NCBI GenBank assembly: GCA_910579465.1
Contig: CAJTUB010000007.1
Coordinates: forward strand, 1 to 64,000
Reading direction: 5' to 3'
Length of the DNA: 64,000 bases
From: an uncultured Lachnospiraceae bacterium
Lineage (GTDB): Bacteria; Bacillota; Clostridia; Lachnospirales; Lachnospiraceae
The notes under the pieces: generated by a model
What the model was told of the DNA's origin: nothing
What the model saw: the letters and a program-made list of their open reading frames with translations, nothing else
Databases searched by the model: none
Program-made: the position numbers and the translations under genes
Part shown: positions 1 through 7,187 of the stretch, piece by piece
Position numbering within the stretch: the stretch's first letter is position 1
How the letters are laid out: each line of letters starts with the position of its first letter

Positions 1-159
1 AAGGACGGCGGGGTCCTTGTCTGCTGCAACGGCGACGATGAAGTGAAGCGGGAGGTGCCCGATGGGGAGCTTGTGCGCAGGGGATTTGAATATTTTGTAC
101 ATGAAAGCTGCGAGGGCGGAGTGATTTATGACTACCGGAAGGTAGTCCATAAGTCATAA
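1..159 (+). CDS. C-terminal fragment of an unidentified protein
   Basis: An open frame runs from the first base for 52 codons to a TAA at 157-159; its start lies outside the window. The visible part is acidic and mixed in character, with a Cys-Cys pair near the edge and an ending rich in Tyr, Lys and Val. I do not recognise the family. Codon use matches the downstream genes, so it is probably the real end of a gene rather than a chance frame. The flavodoxin follows within about 95 bases on the same strand. Confidence 0.55.
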   Translation, partial: KDGGVLVCCNGDDEVKREVPDGELVRRGFEYFVHESCEGGVIYDYRKVVHKS

Positions 160-252
160 CGCCGGAGCATGAGGGGAATTTATATAAATAAGAAGCTGCC
201 TGACGGGGAAGAAATATTGATAAAGAAATATTTGAATAGAAAGGCAGGAGAT

Positions 253-678
253 ATGATGGGAAAAATAGTAGTAGTTTATTGGAGCGGGACCGGGAACACG
301 CAGGCAATGGCAGAGGCGGTTATGGAGGGTGCAAAGGCAGGCGGGACAGAGGCGGAGCTGTTTACGGCTTCGGAATTTGACGCTTCCCGGATGGATTCCT
401 ATGATGCAGCTGCCTTCGGCTGCCCGGCTATGGGCGAAGAAGTGCTGGAAGAGGGTGAATTCCAGCCTATGTTTGATTCCGTGGAAGGAAAGCTGGACGG
501 TAAAAGAATCGGGCTGTTCGGTTCTTATGGCTGGGGCGCCGGAGAATGGATGCGGAGCTGGGAGGAAACCTGCCGGAAGGCAGGTGCAGTCCTTGTGTGT
601 GATAGCGTAACCAGCGACGGGGCGCCGGATGAAGAGACGCTGGACGCCTGCAGGGCGCTCGGAAAAGTACTGGCGTAA
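253..678 (+). CDS. flavodoxin
   Basis: Short-chain flavodoxin, a small cytoplasmic FMN electron carrier. The chain opens with a beta strand (KIVVVYWSGTGNT) leading into the phosphate-binding loop SGTGNT. Later GSYGWGAGEWM matches the second FMN-contact loop of clostridial flavodoxins. The frame is open from 169, but the start is placed at ATG 253 (or 256) because GGCAGGAG lies just before it and the fold begins there. That gives about 141 residues, normal for the family. Followed by a bidirectional terminator. The redox partner cannot be read from the sequence. Confidence 0.9.
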   Translation: MMGKIVVVYWSGTGNTQAMAEAVMEGAKAGGTEAELFTASEFDASRMDSYDAAAFGCPAMGEEVLEEGEFQPMFDSVEGKLDGKRIGLFGSYGWGAGEWMRSWEETCRKAGAVLVCDSVTSDGAPDEETLDACRALGKVLA

Positions 679-795
679 TTCCGGGAAGGGCTGTATCAGT
701 GCGTGATTGACCTTGATTTATCAAAGCTAGAGGAGGTCGTGATAGAGGGGTGCGGGAAGCTAAAGTAGCAGAGGGAAAGCATATGGAAAAAGTAC

Positions 796-842
796 AGGGC
801 TCCCTGCAAAGGCCTAGTACGGAGGGAGCCCTATGGTTTTTA
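796..842. terminator. bidirectional terminator between converging genes
   Basis: Perfect 10-bp stem, AGGGCTCCCT at 796-805 pairing with AGGGAGCCCT at 823-832. It is followed by a T-rich stretch on the plus strand (after 835) and by a T run on the minus strand (reverse of 786-792). It sits between the flavodoxin gene and the converging aldo/keto reductase, so it can stop both transcripts. Confidence 0.8.
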
Positions 843-877
843 TTGCGGTTGCCTTTATGACTTCCGGTTTAATAAAT

Positions 878-1714
878 TTAATAGAAATTGCAGAAGGTTT
901 CCGGGTCTTCATGCAGCTGGTTCCGGTTCATTTGTTCAATCAGAAGCATCTCCTCCGCAGTCAGTTCAAAATCGAAAATTTCCGAGTTTTGTCGGATACG
1001 GTCAGGATGAACGGATTTTGGAATTGTGATGATTCCGTTCTGGACATCCCAGCGCAAGATGACCTGGGCGACCGTTTTTCCGTATTTTTGGCCGATTTCT
1101 GCAATCCGCGGGTCAGTAATCAGTTCTTTGTTATCTCTGCCAAGAGGACTTAACGCCTCACAGGCAATCTGATGTTCCATTAAATACTGGCGGAGCTCGT
1201 ATTTGGTATTGTAAGGATGTACTTCAACCTGGTCTACAGCGGGTTTGACCTTTGCCGTTGTCATTAACTCATCGATATGATGCTCCAGGAAATTGGAGAC
1301 GCCGATGGATTTCAGATTTTTTCCGTCATAAAGCTCTTCGAGTACGGCCCAGCTTTCATGGAATGATTCCGGCACCGGCCAGTGGAGCAGATATAAATCA
1401 ATGTAATCGAGATTCAGGCGCTCCATGCTTGCCCAGAATGCTTCCTTCTGACGGTGGGAGCGCTGTTCACTGTTCCATATTTTTGTCGTAACAAAGATTT
1501 CGGAGCGTGGGATGCCGCTGTCTCGTACCGCCTGTCCGACCTGTTTTTCGTTGCCATATAGCGAAGCGGTATCGATATGACGGTATCCAAGCTCCAGCGC
1601 ACAACGGACTGCGTCATAGGTTTTTTCCGCAGACTGGAATACACCAAGACCGAGGATTGGCATGCTTTTTCCGTTATTCAGGGTAATGCTGTCTGGTAAA
1701 TTCATATGGTTCAT
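878..1714 (-). CDS. aldo/keto reductase
   Basis: NAD(P)H-dependent aldo/keto reductase, a soluble TIM-barrel enzyme reducing aldehydes and ketones. All four catalytic positions are visible: Asp and Tyr in DTASLYGNE, Lys in TTKIW and His in LLHWPVP. The C-terminal nucleotide-binding segment IPKSVHPDRIRQN is intact. Length 278 is typical. The start is ATG at 1714, with AAGGAGG six bases upstream on the minus strand. The gene diverges from a MerR regulator and is read from a promoter with the 19-bp spacer typical of MerR control. By analogy with AdhR systems it probably detoxifies reactive aldehydes; the actual substrate is unknown. Confidence 0.92.
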   Translation of the reverse strand: MNHMNLPDSITLNNGKSMPILGLGVFQSAEKTYDAVRCALELGYRHIDTASLYGNEKQVGQAVRDSGIPRSEIFVTTKIWNSEQRSHRQKEAFWASMERLNLDYIDLYLLHWPVPESFHESWAVLEELYDGKNLKSIGVSNFLEHHIDELMTTAKVKPAVDQVEVHPYNTKYELRQYLMEHQIACEALSPLGRDNKELITDPRIAEIGQKYGKTVAQVILRWDVQNGIITIPKSVHPDRIRQNSEIFDFELTAEEMLLIEQMNRNQLHEDPETFCNFY

Positions 1715-1752
1715 AGAGACCTCCTTTTGCTGATGGATTATTTACAAAAATG

Positions 1753-1783
1753 ATTATAAATGCTAAAGTATACTTTAGGGCAA
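1753..1783 (-). promoter_or_regulatory. MerR-type promoter and operator of the aldo/keto reductase
   Basis: On the minus strand TTGCCC (-35, plus coordinates 1778-1783) and TATAAT (-10, 1753-1758) are separated by exactly 19 bp. This overlong spacer is the hallmark of MerR-activated promoters. The spacer holds the perfect palindrome CTAAAGTATACTTTAG at 1763-1778, close to the CTTAAAG-N4-CTTTAAG operator I recall for AdhR of Bacillus subtilis. The divergent merR gene begins about 50 bp away. Confidence 0.85.
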
Positions 1784-1828
1784 GAGGAAAATTAAAATAA
1801 TTTAAAAAATCGGAAGGATAAGAAAAGC

Positions 1829-2227
1829 ATGGAGAAAAGAGAAGAAAAGGACAAGGTCTATTATAGTATCAAACAGGCATCGGAGCGGACGCATTTTTCG
1901 GTTTCGACGCTGCGGTATTATGATAAAATAGGACTGACTCCGCAAATTCATCATACGGCGTCAGGGGTAAGGCAATACAGTGAGGAAGACATTTGTTTTT
2001 TGGACCTTATCTGCTGCTTAAAAAGAAGTAATATGCCGGTGGAAGAAATACGAAAGTTTGTGGAGCTGTGTCTTTTGAAGGAGGATGGTGCCGAAGCAAG
2101 AAAGGAAATACTGCAGAAGCACAAACAGCGTATCCAGCAGAAGATAGAGGAGCTGCAGGGAAGTCTCTGCCTGATTGATTATAAGCTGGAGCATTATAAA
2201 GAAATCGGGGTATTTCACCTATGCTGA
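1829..2227 (+). CDS. MerR-family regulator, AdhR/NmlR-like
   Basis: Transcription factor of 132 residues with an N-terminal MerR winged helix (YYSIKQASERTHFSVSTLRYYDKIGL), a wing, and a C-terminal dimerisation coiled coil. Cys63 in ICCLKRSNMP falls where AdhR and its relatives carry the single reactive cysteine that senses aldehydes or other electrophiles; a second Cys precedes it. The gene is divergent from the aldo/keto reductase, and the shared gap contains a palindrome inside a 19-bp-spacer promoter. It therefore most likely activates the reductase under carbonyl stress. The regulatory link is inferred from layout, not shown directly. Confidence 0.88.
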   Translation: MEKREEKDKVYYSIKQASERTHFSVSTLRYYDKIGLTPQIHHTASGVRQYSEEDICFLDLICCLKRSNMPVEEIRKFVELCLLKEDGAEARKEILQKHKQRIQQKIEELQGSLCLIDYKLEHYKEIGVFHLC

Positions 2228-2334
2228 AACAGGTAAGACTGGAATGCGGCGGGGACTGGCGTGGCTCCCGGAAGGTGATTCAAAGGGGAGAGAGATTTTA
2301 TGGAAAAAATTTTTTCGTAATTGCAAATTTACAG

Positions 2335-2362
2335 TTGACGAATGGAAATTTTATGATATAAT
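2335..2362 (+). promoter_or_regulatory. rpsU promoter
   Basis: TTGACG at 2335-2340 and TATAAT at 2357-2362, 16-bp spacer, about 75 bp before the rpsU start. Typical of a housekeeping sigma-A promoter. The stretch between the MerR gene (ends 2227) and this promoter shows no convincing gene. Confidence 0.8.
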
Positions 2363-2437
2363 CAATTTAGTGCTATAAAATACCCAAACAGTTGTATATA
2401 GGCACAATACACAACTGGAGGGAGGTTAGGTGAGAAA

Positions 2438-2614
2438 ATGTCGAATGTTATCGTAAAAGAGAATGAATCCCTCGACAGCGCTCTCCGCAGATTCAAGAGA
2501 AACTGCGCAAAGGCTGGCATTCAGCAGGAGATTCGCAAAAGAGAGCATTACGAGAAGCCGAGCGTAAGACGGAAGAAGAAGTCCGAAGCTGCTCGTAAGC
2601 GCAAGTATAAATAA
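2438..2614 (+). CDS. rpsU: 30S ribosomal protein S21
   Basis: A 58-residue basic protein beginning MSNVIVKENESLDSALRRF and ending in a Lys/Arg-rich tail (RRKKKSEAARKRKYK). This is the complete S21 pattern of Firmicutes. S21 sits on the small subunit near the anti-Shine-Dalgarno region and helps initiation. GGAGGGAGGTT precedes the ATG. It has its own sigma-A promoter and its own terminator, so it is a single-gene unit ahead of the sporulation genes. Confidence 0.97.
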   Translation: MSNVIVKENESLDSALRRFKRNCAKAGIQQEIRKREHYEKPSVRRKKKSEAARKRKYK

Positions 2615-2624
2615 TGTGCGAAAA

Positions 2625-2658
2625 GCCCCTTAATCTTTGGATTAAGGGGCATTTTACG
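2625..2658 (+). terminator. rpsU terminator
   Basis: Perfect 10-bp stem GCCCCTTAAT / ATTAAGGGGC (2625-2634 and 2641-2650) with a six-base loop, followed by ATTTTACGTTT. It ends the rpsU transcript. Confidence 0.88.
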
Positions 2659-2708
2659 TTTCCGGGAGAATATATTGATAAGTAAGGGAAGCTTTAGCGG
2701 AGGGCAGC

Positions 2709-3065
2709 ATGGCAAAGTATAAGGTGCACCGGCGCGGGAAGCGGAAGGCGCACAAAGAGCTTTACATAGAGGTGAAACGGGCGGAAAAACGGGAGAAGAA
2801 GGAGTATGCTGCCTTTTTTGAACGTCTGACGGAGTCCGTCTCCCTGACCGGCGATGTTGCAGGGGAGATGATGGTGTATCTTGCAGGCAGGCATTGCATG
2901 CTGGTGCGGAATTTTACTTCGGTCACGGAATATACGTCCGGCAGAATCCGTCTGAAGACAAAGCACTATGAATTGTGTGTCGAAGGCGAATATCTGCGTC
3001 TGGAGTATTTTCTGCCGGAGGAACTGAGAATTGTCGGTAATATTATCGGCGTATCCTATCATTAG
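2709..3065 (+). CDS. yqfC: sporulation protein YqfC
   Basis: Small protein of the YqfC/YabP-like sporulation family, 118 residues. The conserved core is FERLTESVSLTGDVAG...V near residue 40 and the closing segment EGEYLRLEYFLPEELRIVGNIIGVSYH. The N-terminus is very basic, longer than in Bacillus, and may be disordered. Followed after 13 bases by yqfD, the invariant partner in spore formers; both are mother-cell sporulation genes in Bacillus subtilis. The exact molecular role of YqfC is not established. Confidence 0.9.
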   Translation: MAKYKVHRRGKRKAHKELYIEVKRAEKREKKEYAAFFERLTESVSLTGDVAGEMMVYLAGRHCMLVRNFTSVTEYTSGRIRLKTKHYELCVEGEYLRLEYFLPEELRIVGNIIGVSYH

Positions 3066-3078
3066 AGGGTGAGCATAG

Positions 3079-4347
3079 ATGAAGCAATTGTTTGATTTTT
3101 TCAAGGGAATAGTCTTTGTGGAGTTGCGGGGAAGCTCTCCGGAGCGGTTTTTTAACGTGTGCCGCAGCCGCAAGATACCGCTTTATGATGTGGCGTCCCA
3201 TGTGACGGAGCGGGGGACGGTCTATGTGGCAAAGATGAAGCTGCGGGACTATCTGCGGATTCGCGGGATTGCAAAAAAGTCGCACTGTATTCCATATATC
3301 AGAAAGCGCATCGGTATGCCGTTCCTTCTAAAAAAGTACCGCAGCCGGGTGGTATTTTTTGCCGGAGGGGCCTATTGCCTCTGGCTGATGTGGCTTTTGT
3401 CGCGGTTTGTCTGGGATATTTCCGTAAGCGGCGGGTTTGTACATACGGAGGAGGAGATGCTTTCGTATCTGCGTACCAATCAGATTGTATGCGGGATGCG
3501 GCGGGAGGATGTGGACTGCACCGAAATCGAACGACAGCTGCGTATCGATTATCCGGACATCGGCTGGGTGTCGGCGGAGCTCCGTGGGACAAAGCTTTTC
3601 CTGCGGCTTGCGGAGACGGATATGCCGCTGATGCAGAAGGAAGAAAGTGTGCCGGTGCATCTTGTGGCAACCGCGGACGGGATTGTGGAAAGCCTTGTGT
3701 GCCGCAGCGGGACTCCGATGGTAAAAATCGGGGATGTGGTGAAAAAGGGGGACATCCTTGTAAGCGGAATCGTTTCGGTCATCGGCGATAACGAGACGCT
3801 GGTCAACCGCTATCCGGTTGCGGCTGATGCGGATATTCTCTTAAAAAATGTAAAACTATATTCCCACAGCTTTTCCCGCAAGGTCGTGGAAAAGGAATTT
3901 ACCGGCAGGAAAAAAACGGGATATGCGTTTTATTTTGGAAATAAAAAAATATTTTCGCATATGCCTAGTCATTCCTATACGAATTATGCTATAATAGCAG
4001 AGGATAGCGTTTTGTCACTGCATGAGCATTTTCCGTTGCCGTTCCGGACACGGAAGGTAGTGACCTCGGAATATATCCCGGCGACGCGCGATTATACCGA
4101 GGAGGAGGCAAAGGCACTGGCAGACCAGGCATTGCAGCGTTATTTATCCTATCTTGAGGAGCACCAGACGACGGTGCTGTCCGTAGAGGTTTCTACAACC
4201 GTTGGAAAAGATAAGGTGGATACGGAAGGAAAACTGATACTTTTGTCCGCTGCGTGGGAACAGGTTGCGGTACAGGAAGAAGAGTGGAGGCAGCAGAGTT
4301 CAAATGAGTATAGTGGAAATGATGATGGAACTGCCGGCGGAACATAG
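3079..4347 (+). CDS. yqfD: sporulation protein YqfD
   Basis: Membrane protein of 422 residues. It has a cytoplasmic N-terminal domain (about 1-90), one transmembrane segment near residues 91-110 (VVFFAGGAYCLWLMWLLSRFVW), and a long outer domain. The ISVSGGFVHTEEEMLSYL and RTNQIVCGMRREDVDC segments resemble the POTRA-like part of the YqfD family. The start ATG has GAGGGTGAGC upstream. The 3' end overlaps phoH by 44 bases in another frame, indicating tight co-transcription. It works with YqfC in sporulation; mechanism unknown. The C-terminal tail after about residue 400 is Glu/Gln/Gly-rich and shaped by the overlap. Confidence 0.92.
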   Translation: MKQLFDFFKGIVFVELRGSSPERFFNVCRSRKIPLYDVASHVTERGTVYVAKMKLRDYLRIRGIAKKSHCIPYIRKRIGMPFLLKKYRSRVVFFAGGAYCLWLMWLLSRFVWDISVSGGFVHTEEEMLSYLRTNQIVCGMRREDVDCTEIERQLRIDYPDIGWVSAELRGTKLFLRLAETDMPLMQKEESVPVHLVATADGIVESLVCRSGTPMVKIGDVVKKGDILVSGIVSVIGDNETLVNRYPVAADADILLKNVKLYSHSFSRKVVEKEFTGRKKTGYAFYFGNKKIFSHMPSHSYTNYAIIAEDSVLSLHEHFPLPFRTRKVVTSEYIPATRDYTEEEAKALADQALQRYLSYLEEHQTTVLSVEVSTTVGKDKVDTEGKLILLSAAWEQVAVQEEEWRQQSSNEYSGNDDGTAGGT

Positions 4348-5347
4348 CAGGAATATTTTCGGGCAGTTTGATTCTTATGCAAAGCTGATAGAGAAAAGTC
4401 TTGGCGTAACGCTGATTATTCGCAATGATAAATTGAAAATCCTTGGAGATGCGGAGGCTGCGGAGCAGGCAAAACGCGTAATAGACCAGCTCTGTCTTTT
4501 GTCTGAACGCGGCAACGCGATTACGGAGCAGAATGTTTCTTATGCGATTTCCCTTTTGCCAAAGGCGCAGGAGGCGAGTCTTACGGAGATTGACAAAGAG
4601 CTGATTTGTCATACGATACAGGGAAAGCCGATTAAGCCGAAGACGCTCGGACAGAAGCAGTATGTGGATTTAATCCGGAAAAAGATGATTGTATTCGGTG
4701 TCGGTCCTGCCGGGACCGGTAAGACCTACCTTGCCATGGCAATGGGGATTACGGCGTTTAAAAATGACGAGGTAAGCCGCATTATCCTGACCCGCCCTGC
4801 TATCGAGGCAGGAGAGAAGTTAGGCTTTCTGCCGGGTGATTTGCAGAGCAAGGTCGACCCGTATCTGCGGCCTTTGTATGATGCGCTGTATCAGATTATG
4901 GGGGCGGACAGTTTTACGCGGAATATGGAAAAAGGGCTGATTGAAGTAGCTCCGCTTGCCTATATGCGCGGAAGGACTTTGGATAATGCGTTTATTATAC
5001 TGGATGAGGCACAGAATACGACCCCGGCACAGATGAAGATGTTCCTGACCCGTATCGGCTTCGGCTCCAAGGTGATTATTACCGGCGATATGACGCAGAA
5101 GGACCTGCCGGGCGGTGCGGTATCGGGGCTTGACGTTGCGCTCCGCGTGTTAAAAAGTATTGATGATATCGGAATCTGCAGGCTGACGTCACAGGACGTG
5201 GTACGTCATCCTCTGGTACAGAAAATCGTACAGGCATATGACAATTACGAAAAGAGAACCGCTGCAAAGCGGGAGAAAACAGCCGCAGGCACAAAAACCG
5301 GACATGCGGTGAAGAAAAAGGGGGATTCTTTCTTTGCAAGAAAATAA
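4304..5347 (+). CDS. phoH: PhoH family ATPase
   Basis: Cytoplasmic P-loop ATPase of the PhoH/YlaK type, about 347 residues. The N-terminal KH-like part (RNDKLKILGDAEAAEQAKRVI) is followed by Walker A GPAGTGKTYLA and Walker B FIILDEAQN, then ITGDMTQ as sensor. The frame opens at 4265 but begins family similarity at MSIVEMMMEL, so ATG 4304 is chosen; TGGAGG lies 13 bases upstream. It overlaps the end of yqfD. The order yqfCD-phoH-HD protein-ybeY is conserved across Firmicutes and ties PhoH to RNA metabolism with YbeY. Its precise function is unsettled. Confidence 0.94.
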   Translation: MSIVEMMMELPAEHSRNIFGQFDSYAKLIEKSLGVTLIIRNDKLKILGDAEAAEQAKRVIDQLCLLSERGNAITEQNVSYAISLLPKAQEASLTEIDKELICHTIQGKPIKPKTLGQKQYVDLIRKKMIVFGVGPAGTGKTYLAMAMGITAFKNDEVSRIILTRPAIEAGEKLGFLPGDLQSKVDPYLRPLYDALYQIMGADSFTRNMEKGLIEVAPLAYMRGRTLDNAFIILDEAQNTTPAQMKMFLTRIGFGSKVIITGDMTQKDLPGGAVSGLDVALRVLKSIDDIGICRLTSQDVVRHPLVQKIVQAYDNYEKRTAAKREKTAAGTKTGHAVKKKGDSFFARK

Positions 5348-6680
5348 CATGAATATGGCAGGGCGTCTGTCCTACCGGTACCGGACGCTGCTCTGGCACC
5401 TGATGATGTCGGCGCTTACCATCGGCGGGGGCATGCTTGTCCCGGTATTATGTGAAAGAGGACAGACCGTGTCTGTCTGGTATTATATCTTTACCGTAGT
5501 GCTTGCGCTTTGTGCGGAGGCCTATGCGTTTTTCTTTGAGCCGAGGCTCACGGAAGGGGTGCTGTTCTGGCTGACTCCGCTGTTGTATCTGATTTCCTAT
5601 GCTGTGATGCTTTTGTTTGACCGGCCGCTCTGGCTGCCGTTCTGGTGTTTCGGGGGAATCCTGCTTCTCTGCGCCTTTGGTGTGCGTTACGGACTGCTGT
5701 TAAATTATTTTTTCCTCTTCCTGATTGGAAGCACGCAGCCGGAGCCGTCTGCCGAGGCAGTGGTGATGCAGGTACTGTGCCTGCTTTTGTTAGGTATCGT
5801 CATGTTTTATGTGAAGAAGTGGAGCGATGCGGTCAACGTGATTATTTCGGTTGCCGCAGTGATTGTAAGCGTCAGGATTGTATTTTTCTTTGTCTTAAAG
5901 CAGGAGATTTTGAGCGGGGATATTTTCCTGCTTGCCGGGGTCTATACCGGTGTGGTTCTGGTATCGTTCCTGTTCTCAAAGCTTTTATGCAGTGACGCGA
6001 CAGAAAAGATGCGGCAGGAATGTGCCTCCTTTTTAGAGGAGCTGGCAGCAGGAGCAGAGGACGTGGAAAGAGAGGAAGCAGGAGTACAGGAGCAGTCCGG
6101 CAGAGCAGTTCCGGCAGCACAGGAATTCTTACAGAAGTCTGTTTTACAAAAGGAAGACCGGGAGCGTCTCGGACTTCTTTGTGCAGAGGATGCGCCGTTA
6201 CTTGCAAGGCTTTCCGGGGAGTATCCTTCGGCATTTCTTCATGCACGCCGTGTCGCACTGCTTGCGGGGCAGATTGCCGAGCATATAGAGGGAGCGGATT
6301 CCCTTCTGGTACAGACCGCCGGCTATTACCATGAAATCGGAAGATTAAAGGGCGCAAATACGCTGGAAAATACGCTTGCCATTGCAGAGCAGAAGGATTT
6401 CCCGGCGGCGTTGCGGCAGATTCTTCTGACACATACGATAAAAGGAGAGAAGCCGGATTCTAAGGAAGCGGCGGTGCTGCTTCTGACCGACAGCGTATGC
6501 GGTATGTGCGAGCACCTGAGAAAGACGCAGCAGGGGAAGCTTCTGGTGGTAAAGGTAATTGACAAGTCGCTCGGGCTCCGGATTGCCAAAGAAGACTTAA
6601 GCGGGAGCGGTCTGACGGTAAAGGACCTTTCTGTTATCCGGAATACGATGGCGGAGCTGATAAAGGAGGATATGTTTTGA
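5334..6680 (+). CDS. short PgpH/YqfF-like HD-family membrane protein with HE instead of HD
   Basis: Occupies the position of pgpH (yqfF), the c-di-AMP phosphodiesterase, between phoH and ybeY. The 448 residues hold about six transmembrane helices (20-225), a linker rich in Glu/Gln, and a C-terminal HD-type domain (about 290-448). It lacks the large outer 7TMR-HDED domain of normal PgpH (about 700 residues). The catalytic doublet is His333-Glu334 (YYHEIGRLKG) where the family has HD, and the next GK is GR. TTG 5334 is the likely start, with AAGGGGG upstream, overlapping phoH. It may be a catalytically altered or regulatory relative. Membrane topology and fold are clear; activity is not. Confidence 0.8.
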   Translation: MQENNMNMAGRLSYRYRTLLWHLMMSALTIGGGMLVPVLCERGQTVSVWYYIFTVVLALCAEAYAFFFEPRLTEGVLFWLTPLLYLISYAVMLLFDRPLWLPFWCFGGILLLCAFGVRYGLLLNYFFLFLIGSTQPEPSAEAVVMQVLCLLLLGIVMFYVKKWSDAVNVIISVAAVIVSVRIVFFFVLKQEILSGDIFLLAGVYTGVVLVSFLFSKLLCSDATEKMRQECASFLEELAAGAEDVEREEAGVQEQSGRAVPAAQEFLQKSVLQKEDRERLGLLCAEDAPLLARLSGEYPSAFLHARRVALLAGQIAEHIEGADSLLVQTAGYYHEIGRLKGANTLENTLAIAEQKDFPAALRQILLTHTIKGEKPDSKEAAVLLLTDSVCGMCEHLRKTQQGKLLVVKVIDKSLGLRIAKEDLSGSGLTVKDLSVIRNTMAELIKEDMF

Positions 6681-7174
6681 CGATTTACGTAGAAGAAGAA
6701 ACGAAGATTCCGTTTTCATTTGATTATAAGGCATTGATAGAGAGCGTGATTAATGAAACCTTGGAGGAGGCGGGGTGCCCCTATGAGGCGGAGGTCAACG
6801 TTTTGCTTACGGATGATGCTTCGATACGTGAAATCAATAAGGAGAGCCGCGGGATTGATGCGCCTACGGACGTACTTTCGTTTCCGTTAGCGGAATACAG
6901 CACTCCGGCGGATTTTGATACGCTGGAGGAAAACCAGCCGGAGGTGTTTCATCCGGATACGGGGGAGCTGCTTCTGGGGGATATCGTAATTTCCGTGGAG
7001 CGGGTGCTTGCCCAGGCAGAGAGCTTCGGACATTCCGTTCCGCGCGAACTTGGCTTTCTGACGGCACACAGCGTCCTGCATCTGTGCGGGTTTGACCACA
7101 TGGAAGAAGCGGAGCGCGCGGTTATGGAGAACAAACAAAGAGAGGTTATGGATGCGTTAAAAATATATCGGTAA
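6677..7174 (+). CDS. ybeY: endoribonuclease YbeY (rRNA maturation)
   Basis: Metal-dependent single-strand endoribonuclease involved in 16S rRNA 3' maturation and ribosome quality control. The zinc motif HSVLHLCGFDHMEE (H-x3-H-x5-H) is intact, and the upstream segment DVLSFPL is the conserved YbeY signature. 165 residues, normal length. The ATG-like start TTG at 6677 overlaps the stop of the HD gene by four bases, so translation is coupled. Part of the conserved yqfCD-phoH-HD-ybeY operon. Confidence 0.96.
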   Translation: MTIYVEEETKIPFSFDYKALIESVINETLEEAGCPYEAEVNVLLTDDASIREINKESRGIDAPTDVLSFPLAEYSTPADFDTLEENQPEVFHPDTGELLLGDIVISVERVLAQAESFGHSVPRELGFLTAHSVLHLCGFDHMEEAERAVMENKQREVMDALKIYR

Positions 7175-7187
7175 ACGGGGTTTGATT

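Noticed and set aside
169..252. N-terminal extension of the flavodoxin frame
   Set aside because: The flavodoxin fold and the ribosome binding site both place the start at 253; the extra 28 residues have no family support.
779..870. Small frame over the flavodoxin terminator
   Set aside because: The sequence is a perfect hairpin with T runs, better explained as a terminator.
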